From NCBI GenBank assembly GCA_031363915.1, contig JANLVI010000031.1, forward strand, positions 1 to 64,000: a stretch of DNA of 64,000 nt, read 5' to 3'. The notes under the pieces were generated by a model that saw only the letters and a program-made list of their open reading frames with translations, searched no databases and was not told the DNA's origin. This document shows, piece after piece, positions 1 through 7,450 of the stretch (position 1 is its first letter; every line of letters begins with the position of its first letter). The position numbers and the translations under genes were made by a program. The DNA comes from JANLVI01 sp031363915 (GTDB taxonomy: Bacteria; Vulcanimicrobiota; Vulcanimicrobiia; Vulcanimicrobiales; Vulcanimicrobiaceae).

Positions 1-44
1 CCTAATAGCGAAACCTTAGGCAAGGCGATGTCGGTCTACCGACC

Positions 45-569
45 ATGGGCAAACGAGCCAGTACCCCGGCCTTCGTCGTCGATGAGTGCAACCTAGACCT
101 GGCTGCGTTTATACAGGGATACCCCATACGTACCTACCGTGATATCGGCTTGGAACGCGGCGCCTCCGATCAGAAATTGGTCGAGCACGCGAATTATTAT
201 GGGGCTATCATTGTATCGCGCAATAAGCGCGATTTCAGGAAAGAAATGCGCCTGGCCGCCGCGCGCTCTAATTTAGCGGAGTGCTACGAAGGCGCCGGCC
301 TTGTAACGGTTCCGGACGGGCTCGAAAGAATTGACTTCAAATCAATCACGCGGAACTTACGCTTCAACTCACACAGGGTCACATGGGAAGATGTGTATCA
401 GGTTAACCTGGAAGTGCGCATTCATCGGACCATTGGAACCGCACCGGAGGTAACGCTCCTTCCGAGATGTATTAAATGCTTGCGAGATCACGAAGACTGT
501 GACGTATGTGCAAGTTTAGGGATAACTTCCAAGGACTATGATAACTTAGACTTGTCGTACATCCCGTAA
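45..569 (+). CDS. PIN-like DUF5615-type protein with C-terminal Cys cluster
   Basis: 174 aa. The N-terminal half has the pattern of DUF5615/Mut7-C PIN-like proteins: a FVVDE strand at about residues 10-14, a GLERGASDQKLVEHA segment at about 35-49, and IIVSRNKRDF at about 55-64, where this family carries its acidic residues. Such proteins are putative RNases, often the toxin of a DUF433-DUF5615 pair; that role is inferred. The C-terminal half is not recognised but carries CxxC-x6-CxxC (CIKC...CDVC, about 143-155), a possible zinc-binding cluster. Composition is visibly AT-richer than the flanking genes, and the gene sits next to a broken comEC, so recent acquisition is likely. The upstream partner, if any, lies outside the window. 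Confidence 0.6.
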   Translation: MGKRASTPAFVVDECNLDLAAFIQGYPIRTYRDIGLERGASDQKLVEHANYYGAIIVSRNKRDFRKEMRLAAARSNLAECYEGAGLVTVPDGLERIDFKSITRNLRFNSHRVTWEDVYQVNLEVRIHRTIGTAPEVTLLPRCIKCLRDHEDCDVCASLGITSKDYDNLDLSYIP

Positions 570-648
570 ATAGAACACGGGTAAAATTTAGTCCCGGTTA
601 TTCCCACCAGAATGGTCTCGAACACACCGGATATCCCAGCAATTCACA

Positions 649-2703
649 TTAAAAAGAGCTACGCTGGACATCGGCGCCGATATCGGCGTGTTCTTCGACC
701 AGTCGGCGTTCCGTCGGTTCACCAGCGTCGCCCATAAAGAGCATGCGCTTTCCGTCGACATCGATTCGAGCGACGATTGAGTTCTCGTTCACATCGTTTT
801 TGCCACCTGTCGCAAGCCTACACGGAGAAAGAATGATGACACGTATCGCATCGAACGAAAGCCGATCGCCGCAGCGCGCGATCTCGACCGGAACGCGGTG
901 ACGACGCGCCTCTGACATTCCATCATTAAACGCGCGCCCTCCGTAGACTTGTCCGCTATCGAGAATCAGGGCGACCGAGAGTCTGCGCAAAATCGGCGCA
1001 AGTCCACCTGCATGGTCGCCGTGGGGATGCGTGAGCACGATCGCATCGAGATGCGTGATCCCAAGGCGCAAGAGGGTTGGGACGACGATGCGTTCTCCCA
1101 CGGCCTCCGCGGGAGAATCTCCGTCGTCGGTTCGTCCGCGCTCCAGGCGTCCCCCGGTGTCGACCAGCACGGCGCGCCCCGATGCGCTACGCACGAGGAT
1201 GGCATCGCCTTGACCGACATCGATCATCGTAAGGGTCGCCGTCGATGGGTGAACCCGCGGCGCCAACACCACCGTCGCGATGCCCATCGCGATGCACGCG
1301 AGCGCTGCTGGCGCGCGATGGCGACGAATTAGCCACGCCCCGGCAACCGAAAAAAACGCATCGACAACCACGCACCACTCGGGCGGCGGTGTGAGGACGA
1401 TCCGTGCCCCGGGAAACGCCGCGATGGTGCGGACGGTGACCACGATGGCGTCGAGCAGACGCGTTTCTGCCGCACCCAGTGCCGACGCGAGCGGCGCGAT
1501 TGCACACGCCGCAAGAACGAGCCAGCCGCCGATCATCGCAACGCCGATGAGCGGGACGACGATGGCGTTTGCGAAGATCGCGTATGGCGCGAGGGTGAAG
1601 AACGTTGCAAGGGTGAGCGGCAAGACGCCAATCTGGGTTGCGATCGTCAGCGCCAGCACTTCGGCGAGCGGCTTTGGAACGACGCGGAACGCCTCGAATC
1701 GTTCGACCAGCGGCGATGCAAAAAGCACGATTGATGTAACACATGAAAAAGACAGCCAAAATGACACGGTGCCGACGTCGGGCGTGAGCAGGAGCGATAC
1801 CGCTATAGCGGCGGCGGCGATCGCGTTTGCCGTCGCGGCGCGCGATCCAAACGCCCGTCCGAGCAAGACGATCGAGATCATCGTCGCGGCGCGAACCGAT
1901 GGGACGTGATCGCCGGCGATCGCTGCATAGCACCAAACAACTGCAATCGCACTCGCGCATGCAAGCATTCTCGGAACCCGCAGCGACTGCAAGAGAAAGA
2001 TCACGATGCCCGCGACAACGCCCAAATGTAAGCCCGCCGTCACCAGCACGTGCACCGTCCCGGTGACTTGAAAATCATCGCGCACGTCGTGCGGGATCGC
2101 GCCGCGTTCGCCGTAGAGCGCACCGGCGAGGATCGAGGCGTCAGGTTGCGCGATCGAGGCTTGCAGCCGGGTCGAGGCCCACGCCCGTACGAGGGCAAGC
2201 AGCGTTGCAGCGTTCTGCGGAGCTCGACCAGCACGCGCGACAAGTCGCGCGTGCTGCAATTCTCCCGCGATGCCGTGTGCTGCTTCGATCGCGCCGAAAT
2301 CAGGCTCGCCGGGGTTGCGGGGGCCGTCGATCGGCGAGAGCCGACCGCGCACGAGTAAACGTTCGCCGATCGTGACGCGCTCGCGAAGCGATGCACGCAC
2401 CGTGAGATTGCCGTCGATCGCAAAGGGAAACGTCGAACCGGCGCTCCCGACGTGAACGTCTCCGGCGACCGTGCCGCGTAGCGTGAGATCCCGGGTCTCT
2501 GCTTGCAACCGTGCCGGGTGACCGTGAACGGCGCCGACGATGACGCCGCACGCGAGTAGGACAGCGCAAATACGCAGGCGTCCGATCGGGATGATTAGGC
2601 CGAGCGACGCTCCGGCAATCGAAATCCATGCGTGCCCGCCGCGTTCCAAGAGGATGCTCGCAACCATGCACGCCGCCGGCAGTACCAAAGGAAAACGCGT
2701 CAT
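649..2703 (-). CDS. comEC: ComEC/Rec2 DNA-uptake channel protein, C-terminally truncated
   Basis: 684 aa. Order: N-terminal hydrophobic segments and a DUF4131-like region, the multi-spanning Competence domain (about 180-470), then a metallo-beta-lactamase-type domain with DVGQGDAILV and THPHGDHAGGL. It would form the inner-membrane channel for transforming ssDNA. The frame ends in GADVQRSSF and a TAA exactly where ComEC proteins continue with the conserved V-x-HHGS segment and roughly 80 more residues, so the last metal-binding part of the hydrolase domain is missing. Upstream coding is normal, and the sequence after the break is AT-richer. It is probably a non-functional remnant or an assembly junction. 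comEA is at 9976, unusually far from comEC. Confidence 0.85.
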   Translation of the reverse strand: MTRFPLVLPAACMVASILLERGGHAWISIAGASLGLIIPIGRLRICAVLLACGVIVGAVHGHPARLQAETRDLTLRGTVAGDVHVGSAGSTFPFAIDGNLTVRASLRERVTIGERLLVRGRLSPIDGPRNPGEPDFGAIEAAHGIAGELQHARLVARAGRAPQNAATLLALVRAWASTRLQASIAQPDASILAGALYGERGAIPHDVRDDFQVTGTVHVLVTAGLHLGVVAGIVIFLLQSLRVPRMLACASAIAVVWCYAAIAGDHVPSVRAATMISIVLLGRAFGSRAATANAIAAAAIAVSLLLTPDVGTVSFWLSFSCVTSIVLFASPLVERFEAFRVVPKPLAEVLALTIATQIGVLPLTLATFFTLAPYAIFANAIVVPLIGVAMIGGWLVLAACAIAPLASALGAAETRLLDAIVVTVRTIAAFPGARIVLTPPPEWCVVVDAFFSVAGAWLIRRHRAPAALACIAMGIATVVLAPRVHPSTATLTMIDVGQGDAILVRSASGRAVLVDTGGRLERGRTDDGDSPAEAVGERIVVPTLLRLGITHLDAIVLTHPHGDHAGGLAPILRRLSVALILDSGQVYGGRAFNDGMSEARRHRVPVEIARCGDRLSFDAIRVIILSPCRLATGGKNDVNENSIVARIDVDGKRMLFMGDAGEPTERRLVEEHADIGADVQRSSF

Positions 2704-2810
2704 ACAGCATCGATCACGCGTCCATCACACCTCGCTAGTGAAGCAACCGAGCGATGCCAGGGTGCGGTCCCGACGTGCGAGAACGTGGTCGACCCACGAA
2801 AGGGTCAACG

Positions 2811-3749
2811 TTGAGAATCGTCGTCACCGGCGGAGCCGGATTCATCGGATCGCACATTGCCGATCAATTCATCGGTGCGGGGCATGACGTGCTCGTCGTC
2901 GATAGCTTGTGGTCGCATGGCGGCGGCCGCCGCGAGAACGTGCCGGGGAAGGCGAGCTTCGTACATATGGATATTCGCGACGAAGGCGTGCAGCGCGTGT
3001 TCTCGGAGTTCAAACCTGAAGTCGTGTGCCATCACGCCGCGCAGCATAGCGTTGCAATCGGTAGCCGTGATCCGCAGTACGATGCAAACGTGAACGTCGT
3101 CGGACTGCTCAACGTGCTCGAAGCCGCGGTCAAAGCCGGCACGCGCAAAGTGACCTTCGCGAGTTCCGGTGCGACGTTCGGTACACCCGACAAGCTGCCG
3201 ATCGACGAACGAACACCGCAGCGTCCCGAATCACCGTACGGCATCACTAAAATGGTTGCCGAACACTACCTGCGGTTTTTCAAAGCCGAACACGGACTCG
3301 ACTTCACGGCACTGCGCTACGGCAACGTGTATGGTCCGCGCCAAGATCCCAACGGCGAAGCGGGCGTGATCGCGATCTTCATCGGTAAATTTCTCGCCAA
3401 GCAAGGCATCCGCATCGACTGGGACGGCGAGCAGACGCGCGACTACATTTATGTTGGCGACGTCGCAGCCGTGAATCTGGCGGCGCTCGATCACGGGTCG
3501 GGTGAATGCTACGTCATCGGCACGGGAAAGAAGACTAGCGTCAATGACGTGTACAAGGCGCTCGTTAAAGTCACGGGTTTTGAGGCGCCGATCACGCATG
3601 CGGAGAAGCGCTCGGGCGACGTGCGCGACGCGCAGTTCGATCCCAAGCGCGCGATCGCCGAACTCAAGTGGAAACCGAAGGTCGCGCTCGTCGACGGTAT
3701 GCGTAAGACCGTCGATTACTTCCGCGAACGTGAAAAACCGCCGGCATAG
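2811..3749 (+). CDS. NAD-dependent epimerase/dehydratase (UDP-glucose 4-epimerase-like)
   Basis: 312 aa from TTG at 2811, preceded by an AAAGGG motif; a 19-residue longer reading from ATG at 2754 lacks family similarity. It is an extended SDR: the NAD-binding TGGAGFIGSH lies at the N-terminus, with DSLWSHGG following the second strand, a catalytic-Ser region FASSGATFG, and YGITK for the Tyr/Lys pair in the SPYGITKMVAEHYL block. RYGNVYGPRQDP is typical of GalE/UDP-glucuronate epimerase-like enzymes. It probably interconverts nucleotide sugars for cell-surface polysaccharide in the cytoplasm; the exact sugar cannot be read. It is convergent with leuS, and its stop codon lies inside the shared hairpin at 3739-3755. 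Confidence 0.85.
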   Translation: MRIVVTGGAGFIGSHIADQFIGAGHDVLVVDSLWSHGGGRRENVPGKASFVHMDIRDEGVQRVFSEFKPEVVCHHAAQHSVAIGSRDPQYDANVNVVGLLNVLEAAVKAGTRKVTFASSGATFGTPDKLPIDERTPQRPESPYGITKMVAEHYLRFFKAEHGLDFTALRYGNVYGPRQDPNGEAGVIAIFIGKFLAKQGIRIDWDGEQTRDYIYVGDVAAVNLAALDHGSGECYVIGTGKKTSVNDVYKALVKVTGFEAPITHAEKRSGDVRDAQFDPKRAIAELKWKPKVALVDGMRKTVDYFREREKPPA

Positions 3750-3755
3750 CCGGCG
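3733..3755 (-). terminator. Intrinsic terminator for leuS
   Basis: A 7-bp stem (3739-3745 with 3749-3755, loop ATA) is followed on the minus strand by GGTTTTT. It sits directly after the leuS stop codon and overlaps the end of the epimerase gene. On the plus strand the hairpin has only a weak T tract. Confidence 0.6.
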
Positions 3756-3762
3756 TCTTCGT

Positions 3763-6258
3763 TTACACGACGAGGTTGAGGAGTTTGTCCTTGATGTAGA
3801 TGCGTTTGCGGATCGGTTGGTCGCCGACGATCGTCTTGACGTTTGCCTCGCCCATCGCAAGCGCGAACGCCGCATCCTCATCGATGCCCGGCGGCGTCGT
3901 CACGCGGCCGCGCACTTTGCCGTTGACTTGCACGACGAACTCGATCGTCTGCACGGCAAGCGCCACGGGATCCGCATCGATCCAGCGTTCGAGATGCACC
4001 GAGGTGGTGTGCCCGAGTGCCGACCAGAGTTCTTCTGCGAGATGCGGAGCGAACGGCGCGAGGACGATCGGCATGACGTGCACGGTGTAGAGCACGGCCG
4101 GATCGCCTGCCATCGCGGGATCGCGAAGCGCCGCATACATGGCGTTGATCAATTCGTCGAGACGCGCGGTCGTCGCGTTGTAGTGCAGGCGACGCGTCTC
4201 GGTCTCGGATGCACCAGATTGCAGCGCGACGTGCAAGGCGCGTACGAGATCGCGCTGCACGTCGCCGCGAATCTCCGGCAGCGTCGTGTATGAGACGGCT
4301 TGCGCGGCATCGCAGAGCGGCGCGCAAGCACGCCACACGCGCGAGATGAAGCGCGTGCGGCCGACGATCCCCTCATCCGTCCACTCGAGCGAATCTTCGG
4401 GCGGTGCCGCTTTGAGTAAAAACAGGCGCATCGCATCGACGCCGTATTTCTCGACGGTCTCGTCGATGCCGACGACATTGCCGCGGCTCTTACTCATTTT
4501 CTCGCCGTTGCGCAGCAATGTGCCTTGGTTGAAAAGGCGCGCGAAGGGTTCGTCGCCTTTGCTTCCATCCACCCAGCCGCGGTCGACCATGAACATATAG
4601 AAGAAGCGCGCGTAGAGCAGATGCAGCACCGCATGTTCGGCGCCGCCGATGTATTGATCGACCGGCATCCAAGCATCAACCTTGGCTTTGTCGAACGGCG
4701 CTGCCGCGTTGTTTGAATCGAGATAGCGCACGTAGTACCACGATGAATCAACGAAGGTGTCCATCGTGTCGCTCTCGCGCTTCGCCGGACCGCCGCATTT
4801 GGGACAGGTGACGTTCAAGAACGCCGCATCGCGTGCCAGCGGCGAGCCTTGTCCCGTGATCGGAACGTTGGGCGGCAAGATTACCGGCAGCTGATCGTCC
4901 GGTACGGCGACTTCGCCGTCGGTCGGACAGTAGACGATCGGGATCGGCGTGCCCCAGTACCTCTGACGCGAGACGAGCCAGTCGCGGAAACGATAGTTGA
5001 CGGTCTTGCGCCCGAGGCCGCTCGCCGCGAGTTTCTCGGTGATCGCATCGCGCGCGCGCGCCGAGGTCATTCCGTTATAGTCACCCGATGCGAGCAAGAA
5101 GCCGTCATCGGTGTACGCTGCTTCGAGCGGGCGATCGGGCGCGGTCTTATGTTCGGCGATCACCTGCGAGATCGGCAGATGATGCTTCTTGGCAAAATCG
5201 AAGTCGCGTTCGTCGTGGCCGGGCACACCCATCACCGCGCCCGTGCCGTAATCGGCCAGGACGTAGTTGGTCACCCAAATCGGGATGCGCTCGCGCGAGA
5301 GCGGATTGATCGCATAGGCGCCGGTGAAGACACCGGTCTTTTCCATGAGACTCGTGCGCTCGAGTTCGCTCTTGGAACCCAAAGCCGCTGTGAATGCTTG
5401 GATCGTCGCGCGTTCGGTCGGATGGGTCGCGAGAATTTTCTCGACCGCCGGATGTTCGGCGGCAAGCGCGATGAACGTGACGCCGTACACCGTATCGACA
5501 CGCGTGGTGTAGACTTCGAGCGTCGCATCGACGTCGGCGACCGCGAAGGCAAACGTCGTGCCCTCGCTGCGGCCGATCCAGTTTCGCTGCATCGCGCGGA
5601 TCCGGTCGGGCCAGCCCTCGAGTTTCTCGATGCCCGCCAGCAGTCGATCTGCATAGTCGGTGATTTTGAAAAACCACTGCGAGAGATTGCGGCGCTCGAC
5701 GACGCTGTGGCAACGCCAGCAGCGGCCGTCCTCGACTTGCTCGTTTGCAAGCACGGTCATGTCGACCGGGCACCAGTTCACTGGCGCCTCGCGTTTGTAC
5801 GCAAGCCCCGCCTCGTACATGCGCAAGAAAAACCACTGGTTCCATTTGTAGTAGGTCGCATCGCAGGTCGCGAATTCGCGCGACCAGTCGTAACCGGCAC
5901 CCATGAGCCGAATTTGGCGGCGCATGTTCGCAATATTTGACCGCGTCCACGTTTCGGGCGGGATATTGCGTTGGATCGCCGCGTTTTCGGCGGGCAGACC
6001 GAACGCGTCCCAACCCATCGGGTGCATGACGTTATAGCCGCGCATGCGCATCATGCGCGAGAGCACGTCGCCTAAGGTGTAGTTTTTTGCGTGACCGACG
6101 TGCAGATCGCCCGAGGGGTACGGCAGCATCTCCAGCACGTAGTATTTCGGGCGCGGGTCATCTTCCGGCGCGCGATAGAGGCCATCGGCCTCCCATTTCT
6201 CTTGCCAGTGTTTTTCGATCGTTTGGTAGTCGTACAGGGCGTGTCGGTCCTCGAACAT
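3763..6258 (-). CDS. leuS: Leucyl-tRNA synthetase
   Basis: 831 aa, normal bacterial LeuRS length. It charges tRNA-Leu. The class I signature HVGH is in PYPSGDLHVGHAKNY near residue 50. A zinc-ribbon-like CWRC is near 180, and the CP1 editing domain follows with a typical TRVDTVYGVTF and GTGAVMGVPGHDERD. A second zinc region CPKCGGPAKRESDTMDTF precedes the KMSKS loop (GEKMSKSRGNVV, about 585), and an anticodon-binding helical domain and C-terminal VNGKVRG segment follow. ATG start at 6258. No T-box motif is evident in the roughly 330 bases upstream, which do hold the structured element at 6337-6432. Confidence 0.97.
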   Translation of the reverse strand: MFEDRHALYDYQTIEKHWQEKWEADGLYRAPEDDPRPKYYVLEMLPYPSGDLHVGHAKNYTLGDVLSRMMRMRGYNVMHPMGWDAFGLPAENAAIQRNIPPETWTRSNIANMRRQIRLMGAGYDWSREFATCDATYYKWNQWFFLRMYEAGLAYKREAPVNWCPVDMTVLANEQVEDGRCWRCHSVVERRNLSQWFFKITDYADRLLAGIEKLEGWPDRIRAMQRNWIGRSEGTTFAFAVADVDATLEVYTTRVDTVYGVTFIALAAEHPAVEKILATHPTERATIQAFTAALGSKSELERTSLMEKTGVFTGAYAINPLSRERIPIWVTNYVLADYGTGAVMGVPGHDERDFDFAKKHHLPISQVIAEHKTAPDRPLEAAYTDDGFLLASGDYNGMTSARARDAITEKLAASGLGRKTVNYRFRDWLVSRQRYWGTPIPIVYCPTDGEVAVPDDQLPVILPPNVPITGQGSPLARDAAFLNVTCPKCGGPAKRESDTMDTFVDSSWYYVRYLDSNNAAAPFDKAKVDAWMPVDQYIGGAEHAVLHLLYARFFYMFMVDRGWVDGSKGDEPFARLFNQGTLLRNGEKMSKSRGNVVGIDETVEKYGVDAMRLFLLKAAPPEDSLEWTDEGIVGRTRFISRVWRACAPLCDAAQAVSYTTLPEIRGDVQRDLVRALHVALQSGASETETRRLHYNATTARLDELINAMYAALRDPAMAGDPAVLYTVHVMPIVLAPFAPHLAEELWSALGHTTSVHLERWIDADPVALAVQTIEFVVQVNGKVRGRVTTPPGIDEDAAFALAMGEANVKTIVGDQPIRKRIYIKDKLLNLVV

Positions 6259-6331
6259 CGGCCTACGGTTCGCCTCGATTTCGCCTGCGCCTCGCTCGCC
6301 GAAAGTGTGATGTGATTAACGGAGTGTAAAG

Positions 6332-6583
6332 CTAAGCAGTCGTTTGGAGGAAACCCCGCAGGGAAAGCCTACTGCTACCTTCCGTCTTATTGATCCCTAA
6401 GTTAAGTAGGCTTAAGCCTGCTGAGACGACTGGAGTACCACCAGCCAGTATGACCGTCCGGGCTTTTAGCGTGCGGAATTGTCCCACGCGACCGTCGCTG
6501 CATGTAAAACATGCGGCGGCCTCCCTTTCACTCACGTCACCAGCGTCGATCCTTCGGATCGGCGCTCGTGGTCTTTGGAGCAC
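6332..6583 (-). other. Short ORF tail, possible remnant of an IS200/IS605 TnpB C-terminus
   Basis: Open frame whose last ~45 codons read RTVILAGGTPVVSAG..., then GSSRLSLRGFLQTTA and stop. This resembles the variable tails after the zinc finger of IS605-family TnpB proteins, but no zinc finger or catalytic motif precedes it. It overlaps the structured element at 6337-6432. The rest of 6259-6592 holds no recognisable gene. Treat as a weak suggestion; it could be a chance frame over a structured RNA. Confidence 0.2.
6337..6432. ncRNA. Unassigned strongly structured element (candidate regulatory RNA or omega-RNA relic)
   Basis: Three nested helices can be drawn. CAGTCGT (6337-6343) pairs with ACGACTG (6426-6432). 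GCAGG (6358-6362) pairs with CCTGC (6417-6421). AAGCCTACT (6365-6373) pairs with AGTAGGCTT (6405-6413), closing a 31-nt loop. A small GG-GAAA-CC hairpin sits in the first junction. The region is AT-richer than its flanks. Pairing works on either strand: on the plus strand it would lead the lipoprotein pair at 6593, on the minus strand leuS. I could not match it to a riboswitch consensus (GEMM, ydaO, T-box and FMN were considered). Confidence 0.45.
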
Positions 6584-6592
6584 ACAACAGCG

Positions 6593-7450
6593 ATGAAGAA
6601 GCTAGTAGGCCTCCTTTTCGCGGTGGCTACTCTGGGTCTCGCAGCCTGCGGCGGAGGTGGTTCATCCACACCCTCCGCCCCGGCAGCGACGGCAACGCCC
6701 GTCGCGACCCCGACACCCACCGTGACCCCGACCCCGACCCCAACTCCAACGCCGGCGCCAGGTGCTGTCTCGGCAACGTTCGTCGGGAATGGCACGTTCG
6801 CGCCGGCCGCCGGTGCGGGTCCGATCGCTTTTACGGCCGAGACGCAGACCGCGACGATCAGTGTGACGCAGCCGAACAACATTGGCGGCTTCACGGCCGC
6901 ATCGAGTTGCGCCAACGTCACGGTCGCTGCGGTCAGCGGCTCGACCTCCTCCTTCACCGCAACGGCAGTCACGGCTGCGACGACCGGATGTACGATCACC
7001 ATCACCGGTGATGCGCGCACGAGTCTGAAGACCACGGTAGCCGTGACTGTTGCAGCCCCCGGCGGCGTACAGATCCGCTGGAGCGCACCGAACTACGCGT
7101 CGCTCGCGGCACCGGTTCCCCAGAATGCCGGACCGGTAAATTTGATCGGCACGGGTGTGGTGTTCGCATCGCTCATCGCGATTAGCGAAACGGCTTTCAT
7201 TCAACCGTTCCAAGGACCGATCGTGAGCGCCGGATGCGGCACCAACCTCACCGTCGCAGCGGCAACGCCGAACGCGAACCTCTTCGCAGCGGTTCCGTCA
7301 TCGTCGACTGTTGCATACTACACGGTGTCCTCGGCCGCCCCGTTCACATCGGCCGCAAATTGCTCGATCTCGGTCGGTGACTCCGCAATTCCGGCATCCA
7401 CCGGAACTATCGGTGTTGTCGCCACAGGTTCGTCCGGAGGTGTCCAGTAA
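6593..7450 (+). CDS. Secreted lipoprotein with Thr-Pro repeat linker
   Basis: 285 aa from ATG at 6593; a longer frame from 6479 would bury the signal peptide. MKKLVGLLFAVATLGLAAC is a lipoprotein signal with lipobox LAAC, so it should be anchored after export. Next comes GGGGSS, then a low-complexity linker rich in TPTP (about 37-58), then a Thr/Ala/Val-rich domain of roughly 220 residues that looks like Ig-like beta-sandwich material (TFVGNGTFAPAAG, VTVAAPGG). No enzyme motif is seen. The stop overlaps the next start as TAATG, so translation of the two lipoproteins is probably coupled. Function unknown; surface structural or adhesive roles are only inferred. Confidence 0.75.
   Translation: MKKLVGLLFAVATLGLAACGGGGSSTPSAPAATATPVATPTPTVTPTPTPTPTPAPGAVSATFVGNGTFAPAAGAGPIAFTAETQTATISVTQPNNIGGFTAASSCANVTVAAVSGSTSSFTATAVTAATTGCTITITGDARTSLKTTVAVTVAAPGGVQIRWSAPNYASLAAPVPQNAGPVNLIGTGVVFASLIAISETAFIQPFQGPIVSAGCGTNLTVAAATPNANLFAAVPSSSTVAYYTVSSAAPFTSAANCSISVGDSAIPASTGTIGVVATGSSGGVQ

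Noticed and set aside
3231..3881. Long minus-strand frame opposite the epimerase gene
   Set aside because: Mirror frame of a GC-rich gene; the plus-strand product has clear SDR motifs.
6337..6432. c-di-GMP (GEMM) or T-box riboswitch
   Set aside because: The conserved junction sequences of GEMM and the T-box AGGGTGGNACCGCG are absent, although the helix layout is superficially similar to GEMM.
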